A DNA stretch of 64,000 nucleotides from Spinellus fusiger (lineage: Eukaryota > Mucoromycota > Mucoromycetes > Mucorales > Phycomycetaceae): assembly GCA_025094145.1 (NCBI GenBank), contig JALLLS010000010.1, forward strand, positions 186,001 through 250,000, read 5' to 3'. The notes beneath the pieces were generated by a model that did not search any database, was not told where the DNA came from, and saw only the letters and a list, made by a program, of their open reading frames with translations. The position numbers and the translations under genes are program-made. This document shows positions 43,491 through 55,951 of this stretch, piece after piece (position 1 is the first letter of the stretch; every line of letters starts with the position of its first letter).

Positions 43491-46400
43491 CTGTTATTTT
43501 TTTATTACTGAATTATCTGGTGATTTAGTTATTTTATTATTAAGCCTTAATTATTTCAGCTGTACAGTGGTAAAGGAAAGAATGGGGTGTGATAGAGCAA
43601 TGAGGGTGCTTTAACAACCTTATTCTTCGTGGTTAGGTTGGACTAGTGATAAGATACACGGAGGAACTGATGTAGTGATGTTGTGGCGCACTGATAAGTT
43701 GGTAACATGGTAGTAGAGTTGGTTTGTTAATTATCTAGTGAGTGGGTGAGTTATTCTTTTGTCATGATTGATAGGTCGTTATTGTCATGCACGCGTTTTC
43801 AATCTTTTTTATTTATTTATTTTACATCTGCGCTTGAATGGCCTACTTAAGACTTATTTTTATTTTTTCCTTGGATTATAAGGTCCGATTCTTCTATGTT
43901 TTATCACTTTTCTATTGTTTTAGGGTTGATGATCAAGGAAAATAGAGATTGTGAGAATCAATTACAGTATCAGCCTAATAGAATGGATTTATTCTATCAG
44001 TTTTATAATGAGTCAATGGAATCTATCATTGTATGGGACTGCTGTCAGGATAAATACAGCATTGCCCAACAACTGATGTAGTCTATGGATTGCTTATGTA
44101 CTAAGAGAGAAAGAACCTCTTTATTGGTTATTCTGCTGGCAAAAGAGTAGGATGCTACTCTCCAAGTACTATATATGTATATAGTACGTATGTATGCATT
44201 AGTATGTACGTATGAATTAATATGTATGTATACTCCTAAAAGCAAATAACTGTGACCCACTTTACTACTTTGTCATAATAATAAAAATTAGCCTATAGTG
44301 TGGGGTTTACTTACTTCTTGTGTTTGATACGTCGTATTTCTAAAGAAGAAAAAGAAAGAAACCAAGCTAAGCTTTTCTTTCATTCTCATTATGTAAACTG
44401 CCACCAGCCCCAAAAACCCATACAAGTAGCAATTCCTTAAATTGAATACAAGGCTTCACACAATTGAATAAAGCTTAATTGAAGCACATACTTCTAGAAA
44501 AGTATAAAAGTACATTACTGAATTGTTTTGCCTATGACTAGCAGATAGAATAAAGGTTGCTTGTTTGCTTTGTCTTTTTGGGGTCTGTTGATTCACTCTG
44601 AGATGATTTGCATATCCCATAGCATATTTATACACACACATCCATGCAAATATGCATAAGAAAAAGAAAGTTTTCTTATTCTTTTAGTTAGCACTATTTT
44701 TATGAGCCTACAACAATGCCTATCAGATTTGGTAAACGGTCTTGTCGTGATTCTAAACTTCATTGAGTCATCACGGGTGGGTTTATTTCTCCAGTAATAC
44801 AGAAACTAGTACTAAACAAGTGTTCAATAATTATAATAATTTTAATATAAGGTTTACAAGTTATTAAGGATATAGAGTGTTATGAGGTAAATTAATAATC
44901 CTAAGAATTACCAAGGAATAATAAAGATATTTCTTTCTCTCCTTCGTTTCCCCCTTTTTCTTCTTTTCATAAAAAGAAAAGACTATCAGAACTCATAGAC
45001 TACAAACAACATTGCTCTTTGTTTTATGTTTATCTATTGACTGAATTTTATACATAATGTTAGATCTATAGTCAGCAATAGTTTAGTTGTGATTTAAAAT
45101 GCCTACAATTCTTTGTTACTTGGACTTGGCATAAAAACATAGCCATCAAGACGACTAGCTATCAATAAAGAGAATACAAGTTCATTGTTTACATTCAATA
45201 GTGTATAGACACAATTGGCCTTGTTGCTTTAAAGTACTGTGGTAAATGGATGCAGAGTCTGCCCCAGTCAATAGAATAAGAATAATGCTTATTAATTCTT
45301 TGTTTTATACCTTTCTATTTGAATGACAGCATAGTCTGTCTCTACATCTATCCAAAATCACTACACTAACCCTGTTCAACTCAAAGCAATAGTTGTGTAA
45401 TTATAAGAATAACTTTGTATTGGAGAAGAAATGATTGCTTATTCTTCAATTAATTCCTCTACACTACAATGACACCAAATCAATGTAAATTAGAAGACTG
45501 TGTGTATTTGAAATACGTTGATGTTTCTACAAAAAGTAAGTCTACAAAATAATAGTAGTCATCTGATGTAAAAGTAAAGATATGTCTTTAACCTTAATCC
45601 AGCAGATGCATTGTGATTCTTATATAGGTAAAAGAAAATAGACATAGAAATAAATAAAATAAAAATACCTAAGTATTATTATATGTAGATATGCATTAGC
45701 GCATAAATCTGATTTTACACTATATACGAGTCCTTTTATGTTATTCAATCGTTTAATGTTTATAGACATAAAAAAAATATCTGCAATGATCATTTGTAGC
45801 CATCAAAATCAAACATCCAGTGAAGCTCTTGTTTGTGTATAAGAAACAATTTACACTCTGTACTTTGGTGAATGGTAGCTGAGAGAAGATTTTTGTCTGG
45901 GTACTTTTATTAAATGGCAACATGCTAGACGGATAAACAACCTTTCTTATGTTTATATTTCAATATACGATAAAGTAAATGCATAGGTTTAAAAGGTGTC
46001 TCAAACACAGTGCATAGCATATGAAACTAACGAAACCAACAGCGACTCAATCTTAATATAATAGACTGATATAGACTCTAGAATCAGTTGAGTCGAAACA
46101 AGTCTATTCAAAGTACATGCTGAACTTCTCATATACCAGAGTGCCAAGTTCATGGTTTATTGATACATAAACAGAAGAGAAAGAGGGGTTTCCATGGTAT
46201 GTAATTTTCTTTTCAAAGTCTGAAGTTTACCAATAGAAAGTTGTCTATTAACACTTTACAAGGTGACTCGTCAATTGAAAAAGTCACTAAAAATAATAAA
46301 AATATTACAGAAAATAGAAATCCAGCGAGTCTGTTATAGTAAGGTTACTGCTGGTACCTTACCAATTTCATATCATATGAATTGCATACGTTTAGTTGGC

Positions 46401-47975
46401 CCAGTGAGTAATAAAGAAAAGTTTTTCTTCTTTCATATGCAAAGTCTGGAGCAAATGGATATTTTTATGGATCTCATTTCTAAAGTGAGATGTACACCTC
46501 ATTCTATTTTGCTTAGACAATATCTTTAAAATAAATTGAGAAAAAGAAATATGTTCTGTGAATTCTCTATGCCCTCAATTACAGAGCCATGATGTTAACA
46601 TTGGTAGTAAATCATCTAAAAGAAGTTGATCCTACATCTACTACTTTATTAAATAAACAAAGAATTTTTTTTAGCCATTGAAACTCATGTAATAAGCTGT
46701 CGAGAGAAAAGAGGTAATTTTGTTATTGTTGGAAACTCGGATGAAGAGATTTTACATTTGTGTCTTTGTTGATAAGTCAATATGGAATCTGATAGTAGAA
46801 ATAGTTAAGGAGAGTTATAATTTTTTATCCCTTTTTGCATGGGAGTTCCAACTGAATATAGTCTAATTATCCGTAATGGGTAGATCATCTAGTCGGCCGT
46901 GTCTTTTATAATTCCGATAATCAGAACGGGATTTAGCTCTATTTTTATTATTGGAGTGGAAAGTGAACAATATCGGCTTACAAGTCACCCAGATTATTTC
47001 ACCTATCGTCGCAGATGTAAGAGGATGGGTGAACTAAATTAGGAAAAGAGGTTCATAACACAAGCAAGTTAATATAGTATCTACATCTACTTGCATACAA
47101 GTATTTAATATACAAGAATGAAAGCAATCTTTGTTTTCACCCTGATGCTCTTTATTCCAAATAACACCCTAAAAGATATACTACAATTACCTCATGTTGA
47201 TCAGTGTTGCTGAATTGAATAACCAGCTCATTGGTTGTTATTTTATCCAACCAATCCAGTGAGATCGGTTGTTGCGCCATTAAACTAAGTTGGTATAGTA
47301 CTACTTTTATTAGGCTACACTGCTACCTGTAGGTTGATATTTGCATTAGATCCAAGAGAGTGAAGTCTACTAATGGTAACAGAATAATACACTAGATTTT
47401 ATTAAGGGGTTTTGTAAATAGGATTATATATTTATAAACGTAGAAAAAAAAACATCATTCTAGAGCCAGGTAAATGACCATAGTGTTAAATTAGACAGTT
47501 TATCCGACAGGGACTCTGTAAAATTTTGGTAACTTTCAATGAAAAGTCTAAATCATTCTGCTATAACAAAACAGTTAAAGTATTTTTTTTGTCAATATTC
47601 CTCATAGAGTGAGCATATGATAACAAAAAATTCAATTGATATTAATAATCAACCAGTCTCTTAGTATTTTGTAGGACTTGTTCAAATAAAGTATAATTTA
47701 CCAGCCTGAAAAAAAAACAGACCATTTATCTGTCAACTTCTGCTTCAATTATTTAAAAACCAGCTCGCAGGTTAATATCTGAATGTTGGAACAATCTTAC
47801 TTATCTTTTATTTGGTTTCTATGTTACACTTTATTAATTTGACTTGCAGCTTTTTAGCATATATCTCTTTTGTGCAGCAGTATTGAATTGGTCATTGTTA
47901 CATACATGTATCCTTTGTAGGTTGGACCCGTTTTCTATGTTGTTTAGAGAAATGAACACTATAGTTGTTTATTAG

Positions 47976-47976
47976 A

Positions 47977-48007
<31 letters not shown>
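47976..48007. repeat. (AAT)n microsatellite
   Basis: About ten AAT units directly left of element copy 3. Confidence 0.9.
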
Positions 48008-48009
<2 letters not shown>

Positions 48010-48252
48010 CCTTTTAGTGGTTCTTTTTAATAATAATGGTTTTCTATACACCAGGAGATCTTTAGGATATAAAAAGAAATAGTCGAAATACAATTGTTTA
48101 AGAAATCAGATCGATTTGAAAAGGAGCAAAAATAAATTATGTATTCATGTTAGATTTTAAACAAATAAAGATTATGTAGATTTACCTGTAAATATCTGAA
48201 TCCCGAAGGAAACCACCTTCGATATGGCGATATATAATATGAATACAAATAT

Positions 48253-48842
48253 CTATTCTTTTCTATAGAATGGAACTAGTCGGTGGAGACCATTTAATCC
48301 CTCTTCTGAAATTGTATAGATATTCTTTGATGCATTCACATCTCTGTTCCAAACAATTCCGCAACTTTGGCAAGCGTGGATAGTGTTGAAATTTATTAAT
48401 ACCTCGGTAAGGATATTTGTGTTATAAGTGTGGCAGATCTTGAGAATAAAAATTAGAGTAACTGTTAGAAGAGCTTTTCATATTGAGTGAGAGGTCAATC
48501 ATGTTCACCCTCGATGTCCGGAACTTATCAACATCAACCATAAGAAGATCTCCATCCTTTTGTCTCTTTTTTCAATGATTGATATAAAATTATTGTCAAA
48601 CCAACACAATGGCCTTTGAACTTGGCAGCATCTTTTACCTTTATTCCTGTGCCATAAGCAATTACAGGCAGTTTGGTAGGATCATACTCTAATCCTTTTA
48701 GGTGCCAATACCCCTTCTCACTAATAAAACAGTAAAAATAATTAGTTCGAGATGTATTAATGTACTCTCTATGTATGTCGTATTACTCTTGCACTGACAC
48801 CTTCTTCTTGCCTTTGCCTTTGTAATGGATTCACTGGGTTTA
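48253..48842 (-). pseudogene. Fanzor/TnpB-like C-terminal remnant, copy 3
   Basis: Same arrangement and same frameshift as copies 1 and 2, but the zinc-ribbon block here reads ACQSCGIVWNRDVNASKN with TGG intact (complement at 48349-48351). This is the canonical WNRDxNA form of TnpB/Fanzor RuvC-III, and it confirms the family assignment. Still non-functional because of the upstream frameshift and missing N-terminal part. Confidence 0.72.
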
Positions 48843-49308
48843 TTAAAATAAAAGAATATACAATAGAAACTGACTAACATGTCAGACATAACAAACATAC
48901 ACAAACACTCACCAGATCACAACTGTTGGTTTATATGCCAAACAAAAACAAGCAAGTTAAAGAGGATAGAAGTTATGAAGAACAACAGACAGTGTAATTA
49001 GCAGGTATTTATATCCGAACAGAAGAGAACAATACGAATTTTCACAATTCACTTGCTTAATCAGAACTACCAAAGTAATGCAGACTACAACAACATTTTA
49101 GAAAGAAAAAGAATTGCTTAAAGAACAGTTGCTTAGTTACCCGTTGTGATCAAATCGTGTGTTGTATTCCTGTTCATGTATCCTCTTTGATTTCCTTAGA
49201 CTAGCCTTTGTATCCAATACTCCATTTCGTTGTCCCTGCTAGAGACCCAATATCTATACATTTATCTCTCCAGTGGTCTTGTTGATAACCTTAGTGCCCT
49301 TTATTACA

Positions 49309-50317
49309 GAATAAAAGATATTTTTACAAGGTTACATAGTATGAATTTTGAGGCTACTTTTATATATATCTCTTTAAGCTATAAGGATCAAAACTATACG
49401 ATAATAACATCTCATTAAAATCATAGTAAAAAGAAAGAAAGAAATAGAAAACTAGTATAAACATTGACTCAATAGTCATAATCACTTCAACAACTATCTC
49501 ATTGTAACTGGTATTAACAATAGTACTTAGTGAAAACAAGATATTCTTTCTAATACTGTCTTTTAGACCTAAGACAAATAGAGTGTGAATTGTTTGACTT
49601 GATTGTAGGAAAGTAAAGGCTAAAGTGATACCTCACCAGAATGAAAATATTTTCTATTCTCTGGTCTGTTATTATTCTGTTATTTTTCACACTGCAGATA
49701 CAACTTAACACTCAAGTACTCGCCAAGATGAACATAACTAAGCAAGGTAATGCGCCATTATTAACAAAGAGAAACAATAGAAAGAATTTGTAAACAATAC
49801 CAAGGACTATTCTAGTGATAAAAAGGTAAGCAGTGTCTTCATCTGGGCTTGAGTTCAATGTAATTCACAAGACATTGTACTGACTCTTCTTCTAATAGAT
49901 GATATATGACTCATTATTCCCAAGACAAGTATTAAGTACAAGGTAAGCATATTATCTCTCTTGATTAAACTATTACTAATACACTCTTCTGTTATTAGAT
50001 AAGTTAAGACTCTTTCTCAAGTCAGTCTCAGGTGGTCTATTCTTCCTTCCATACTGTCTAAGGTGTCTAGGCTGTCTAGGGTATACTCCTGAGCATAGTT
50101 ATCTATCTCCCAAGGATAAATCACAAGGCTTTTAGGTCGTGGATCCTATTGCTATGAAGGAATACGCCTAGAACAGCAGTAGCTATAGTAATAGTATATT
50201 ATTAGCTATATTATTACAATAAACAATTTTATCCATCAACAATTTTATTCATCAACACTATATTCTATTGATAATACAATTTGATATTGAGATATCCACA
50301 AAAAGAAACAAATATTT
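49309..50317. other. 1.0-kb insertion inside element copy 3
   Basis: Interrupts the element between CCTTTATTACAG and GATATCTGCAGACC. It lacks the element's inverted repeats. It contains a small signal-peptide ORF (49641-49793) and downstream segments with consensus splice signals (AAAAG|GTAAGC near 49825 with CTAATAG near 49900; ACAAG|GTAAGC near 49942 with TATTAG near 50000). It may be a captured gene fragment or another degraded element. Confidence 0.55.
49641..49793 (+). CDS. Possible small secreted peptide
   Basis: A 50-residue frame. MKIFSILWSVIILLFFTLQI is strongly hydrophobic after a lysine, followed by QLNTQVLA, a plausible signal-peptidase site. The remainder is basic, with a KR dibasic pair near residue 44. 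CAAG|GTAATG at the end of the hydrophobic part could alternatively be a splice donor. Being inside a transposon-nested insertion, it may be a pseudogene piece. Confidence 0.3.
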   Translation: MKIFSILWSVIILLFFTLQIQLNTQVLAKMNITKQGNAPLLTKRNNRKNL

Positions 50318-50433
50318 GGATATCTGCAGACCCTTTGATTTTAAACACAGCTACATAAAAGGAGTGTTTTTTCTTTTACGTAAAAGGAAGGAGATATCAC
50401 CACTTAAAGGCCAGAAAAATCTTTGGGTGTGTA

Positions 50434-53400
50434 GACAAAAATTATTTGTAGTAATTAGGCAAATACTTATTACTATTTATGGTCTGTACAGGCACCCACG
50501 TTTACTAACAGATTTGAAAGCAGAATTGTTGGTCTCAATTTAGTTTCTTACATATCAAAGGCTAAAGCTAACTCAAAGGCAGACACAGGAAGCATGCATA
50601 AAGTCACTTATGAAACATAGCATCTACTTAATGTTATGGTCCCCTGGAAATGAAACTGAGAGCAATAACCATTTCAAATCATTTATTATTATTATTATTA
50701 TTATCATTATAAAAAAAATGAAAAGAGAGTCAGACTTACTGTGGGTAAGGGCGATACCGACCATAGTATTCAATAAGTCATTGGGTTTGGGTTTAATTGA
50801 TCGTCATCCTCTTTGTAATGAATAGCAGGCATTTCCTATATATTTTTTCTAATTTTTTAGAGAGTTTTATAATATTATCAGATCCTTCTCAAATATACAA
50901 AATAGATAGCGGATGAGAAATGTGTGTATTGCAAAGGATCAATAGACCACAGTAACGAGACAGACTACATAGAGTGTTACACTGTTGGCAATCATTTGTG
51001 AATTATAATTATTAACATTATCTTGTACAGCCCCTTTTTTGAATGAATACACAGCGACTGTTTGTGGCATGAGCAGGGTATTTTGAACTCTAATAAGACC
51101 TCTTTATATATATAAAAAAAATACTCAGCTGTCATGGCAACAGAATTCATTTTCTTTTTCGTTATTGATGGTTCAGGTGGTACCATCAATGACATTTCCT
51201 GGAAGACAGAGAGACAGATATTTAGTTTTGAACTTCTCTTGAAAAATATATTAACTAATTCTCTCTCTGTTTCTAAAATAATAAATACTGAAAAAATAAA
51301 TCAAGATAAACTCTAATGCTGATAGGACCTTTCACTATGCTTGTTCTAATGTCCAATATATTTTGATTGACTTTATTCTGTTGAAGATCCATATATCCAA
51401 AACATAAACTCCAACATTCAATTCATTCACTATTGAAATGTGAATTTTTCTTCAAGTTTCATACTCACAATAGGTAGGTACTGTATTATTCTATATCTGT
51501 ACAAACATATAACACTCTGGTGAAAGACGCTAGTAATTACTATAAACATCCTCTCAATATAACCTTTCAATCCATTAATTATTCTCCCAACTTTCTGACT
51601 GGTTCCTTTCTCACTAGAATACAAGTGCAACTATTTGTTACATGCAGAAACTAAAGAGGAGCCCTAAACAAATATGTTAATAGTTATTTCTACAATTAGT
51701 ACAAAGACCGTATTCAGGAACGAAGTGAAACTATTACATTGTTTTTGGGTTAATCTACGTAATTTGGTTACATATAAGTTAAATTTAAACCAACCATCTC
51801 TAGTTTTTTTATTTAAAGAAACGCGATCAGTAAAAAAAAAAGTAAAGATAGAGATATCAATTAATTTATTGGAGTAAAGATAAGTTTGGAAAAGCAATGA
51901 GCGCAATTTCAACTGAGAATAAAAGCACAGGTTTATAGTGATAAAGATGTTTGAGCTAAAGACACTTCATCAGCTCTTTTTAGGGGTACCTTCTATGTTA
52001 AGAACAGTTGAATATTATAAAAAATCTATGTTACAGAAAAGCATCTTTAAAGAAAGAGAAAAGTAGATCATAGATGAAGTGTCTATTAATTACATCAGAT
52101 TTGAATCTCATGCAAGTCATTGAACACTCTTTAAACCTTAAATAATGCTTGTCCTTCGACGGCATTCTATCTTTGAACAAAATACTTTAAGCTACAGAAA
52201 TATAGGGAAAAGAATATTAAGTTGAAGTCAACAATGGTTTTACTTTCTTTTTATTTTTTATTTTTATGAAAATATATAAAATAAAATAAAAATGAAGGAT
52301 AGTAAGAATAAATTTATGTCACATTAATTGACTGTTTATCCATGACTAGTCTGTAAATGCTGCAAGTGACATATCATTGCCTTTTTCTTCTTCTTGTAAT
52401 GGGATTTTATATGATTATCGCTACGGGAAGAATATCCGAACCGGACACTAACAGGTCGGCTCTATTCATTTATACACTTAGTCATAGTTTCATTAGGTTA
52501 GCAATAGCCACACAGAGCAAAAGAACCTTCATTGTACTCATCAGCTTTGGTCACTGGAAAATACAAAGCCTAGCAATACATCCACTAAAGAAAGATAAAT
52601 TACGCAAAGATAAAATCGCTCTTGTAGTTCAGATCCAGTATACTGCGTGAAATCTCTATCCTCTTTCTGTATGACATGGGATAATTATTAGTGTATTTTG
52701 CTGGGTCATTCCATTTAAACTTTATTCTGTCTACTGCTCGTGTTTTTCATGTTCTTTTTAGTCACAAGAAAAGAGTAAGTCTTCCATTTCATTAGTGTGT
52801 AGGACGGTCTTATTTTATCTACAGCCTTTTCATATCTCCAAGATTCTGGACTTATTCTAACTTTACAGTTCTATAAATGTTAACTAAAGACCAGTAGTGC
52901 TATTAATCTGTAGCCTATTCCTTTTCTATTCACATTAAGATCGATGATAGGCGGCCTATGGATAATGAGACCCCATTAAGTTTGATCCCAAAACCTTGTT
53001 CTTTTATCATTGCTTCAGAGCAAGAGATTAACATTGACAAAAAATAGAAAAGGATCGAGAAAATTATTTATCATTGTAAAACATCAATTGATTAAACTTC
53101 ATTCAATACTATCAAGTAAAAAGAATAGCCATCGGATGCCAACAGTTAAGGTTCTTTGCAAACATTCACTTTGCAAACATTCGTTCAGTTTCTATAGATA
53201 TAATTTATTTTAAGTACTCTATCAGCTGATACCTTTGAAAATTCATCATTCAACTGAGGTTATTATTGCTTTCTGTATCATTATATAATACATTCAAAAG
53301 TAAAAGACGAGTGGCCAATTCTAATAGACTTGAAACCTTACTCAACACTTCTTACTTTATTGTGGAGTAAGACAAATAAAGGTTGGTGTTATACACCTCC

Positions 53401-55951
53401 TATTCTCTCAATAAGCAGCAGCACATTCTCTAGTTGCTTCATAAATTAAGAGGCTACTGTGAACTAGATGAGGATGTACTGGGTCTTTATAGATTTATAT
53501 GATTTGATGGTACAAGATGGAGACCATTTATGCCAAAGTGACAGAAAAATAGGATCAAGCCTATGTTATACTATTTTTGTTTTGTTTTTGAGAACAATCA
53601 TTCCCACATGCATTCCACTAATATACATAAGCAAATAATAACAAATACACTAAAGATAATACCGACCTGTTTGACAAAAGTATAAATCGAATAAAATCTT
53701 TTACATTTTGTACAGGAGCACATTGATAAAGTTTTCCCACTTTTTCTTTCATTTTTTCTATTCATAACCATAGTAACCATAGTAAAAGAATCCCCAATCG
53801 TTGAATTTAATTTTCCTTTCTTTTTGGTAAACACTTTGTAAAAAGAGAATAAGGAAAGATAAGACTTTTCCTATAATGAATCCTCAAGATGAAGCGGTTT
53901 TAATGCAAGTAAAGAGAAAAAGGTTAAGACTAGAGTAAAATAAGACATCTGCACAATTAGAGTTTATAAGGCTAGTGAATTGAGAATAACAACGGGAAAA
54001 AGCATATATTTATGTGTCTTTGTGTATTGATATGTTTTACATTTCTTCATGTTTATGCCATAGCAAGAGGGGGAGAAAAGAAGTAGAGGAAAAACAATGC
54101 ATTTATTTGTTGATGTCCAAAGAGCGCTATTTTCTTTGCATGAATTTTCATACAGCAAATGCTACGCTCTGTTATAGCTTTATAAAAAAAGGTTTTTTTA
54201 GAATAAATCTATAGATCTTCTTTCTTTCTTTTGTTAACCCTACAGAGTCAATGTACTCTTTTTCTAAAAGGATTTTATTCTGTCATGTATAGAATATACC
54301 TTTTGTAGTCACGAACCTAGAGATACTTACAGAGTGTACTGAGATATATAATCTACAAACATCATTTGCATGAAAACCCTTAAAGCGAAGCTAAAGACTA
54401 ATACTAATGTATGTTTGACTAAGCAGTGCTGATTTCTGCCGGTGAGTGTAGTCACTCAGCCTGTCATTGTTTTAGATAATGCAACAAGCGCCTGTTATCT
54501 TAAAGTGTAAAGTGAGAGGAATCTACAAGAGAGGGTATATTAGTGTAATGGTATTTTCTCAAAAACGGGACATATTTAAGTACTAATATGATTGCATATT
54601 CAGTGGCACTTTTCCCCTAATTTTTCCTTAATACTAGTACCTTTTATAATGTTATGTTGGTAAGCTTCATAGGAACAGTCTTGAAACGGCGTCTAAAGTA
54701 TGTATTTGTCAATTGTTATGATTTCCATGTTCATGTAGCATGTATGCCTTGTTGAGGCCCAAGGTAGCTATTATAGTTTCTTACAATAACAATGTTTATC
54801 TTTAATGTTTATTTTAAGTAAAATCAAGAAAGACTTTGGGGTGATAGGTGATATAAGAAGTTTGTTGAGCGATTAAAGAAAGATTATCCATTTAACTATT
54901 GCCTATCACTAGAGCCTGTGGAATGTGAGGGTGGTGATGTGCTGTTACTGTACATGTATCTTTAACAGTTGCTCATTGGCATTGCTAAGTGATTCTATTA
55001 CAGATCTATCTTATTTTATTTATTTCTTTTTGATGATAATTGTAGAGACCATCTGCATAATCTCTTCATGTAAAATTGTGCCATCAGTCCCACTTTCTTC
55101 TGATAAAGTAATAAATGGACTACTTGGATGAAACCAAGATGTGAACACAGTGTCTATCTATGATATTCGCAAACCGACTAGTGTTATGGAGTGTAAAACA
55201 CTTCATTGTGTCATTGTCCCACCTATTCTTGCTAGTAAGTGCTAAAGAAACGCAAACTACTCGTTTATTCTCCAACTGTTGGTTTCCAGTGCAAGGTTAT
55301 TATTTTAGTAACAGCTCGTCATATGGTGCGCAACATCAACCCTTTCATGACGTTACTACAGATTGCCTACTGGATATTCTTGAGCATCAATTTATGATAA
55401 GAAATGCCCCTAATTTCTTTTCTCTTTTAATAAGATACAATACTATTGTCTCTCTGTATCTGGCTCGTGCATAGACAAAAATATAGGTAGCTAATTCAGT
55501 GTTCTTCTTCATTGAAAGAAGATGCTAGCTACTCTTATTATCAAAGTACTACTTGCCTAAGATTTGACTGAATCTTTTCTATCTTCAGCAGAAATATTCT
55601 AGCCACTATCAACACAAAATAACTTATTCACTTTCTTATACCATTTAAATAAGCTTTCTCACCTAAAAAGACAATAAAAATAAAGTAAGATTGCAGTATA
55701 GAGAACATATTATATAAATAAAGGAACCCAAAGGCCAAACTAAGAAAATATTCGGCTCGGGTCATCCCAAAACGGAATAAAACAACAACCCAGCCGCCTC
55801 TTCGTTTTTTAACTTGTCTCGCCCTGTTCAGATTATATTTGTTCTTGTTCTTGTTTCTTTTATTTATTTATTCTTATTCTACCTTTACCTCTGTCATTGA
55901 CTCAGTAGTGAAATTCATCATTCAAAATAAGTTAGACCTTTGTGGGTTTCA
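50434..55951. other. 5.5-kb gene-free region right of element copy 3
   Basis: AT-rich with an (ATT)n run at about 50681-50705. Several open frames of 60-105 codons occur (51134, 52357, 53598, 55160), without recognisable domains apart from a faint Fanzor-like FIVLISFGHW string at about 52540. The last 200 bp should contain the promoter of the next gene. Confidence 0.55.

Larger units (their letters stand above)
43296..48044. other. 4.7-kb gene-free, repeat-rich region
   Basis: Begins with GGAAAAA repeats (about 43365-43410) and a T-rich tract (43444-43490). A TATGTATG/ACGTATG palindromic cluster occurs at 44168-44232, and an (AAT)n microsatellite at 47976-48007 sits next to element copy 3. 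Possible transposase and ORF scraps near 46630-46810 and 47155-47280 are discussed as findings. No credible gene. Confidence 0.6.
48045..50433 (-). mobile_element. TIR element with Fanzor-like remnant, copy 3, split by an insertion
   Basis: The left end is TA-TACACCAGGAGATCTT and the right end AAATCTTTGGGTGTG-TA, both slightly diverged from copies 1 and 2. The first 1.26 kb (to about 49308) align to copy 2. The alignment resumes at about 50318 (GATATCTGCAGACC) and continues to the right end. The intervening 1.0 kb is foreign to the element. Without it the copy would be about 1.38 kb, as the others. Confidence 0.8.

Noticed and set aside
53598..53834. Cys-rich frame with CSCTKCKRF, considered as a zinc finger of a transposase-domain protein
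   Set aside because: Only one CxCxxC cluster, no following His/Cys and no other supporting sequence.
55160..55474. Open frame of 104 codons
   Set aside because: No domain, no splice-consistent extension and an AT-rich context.
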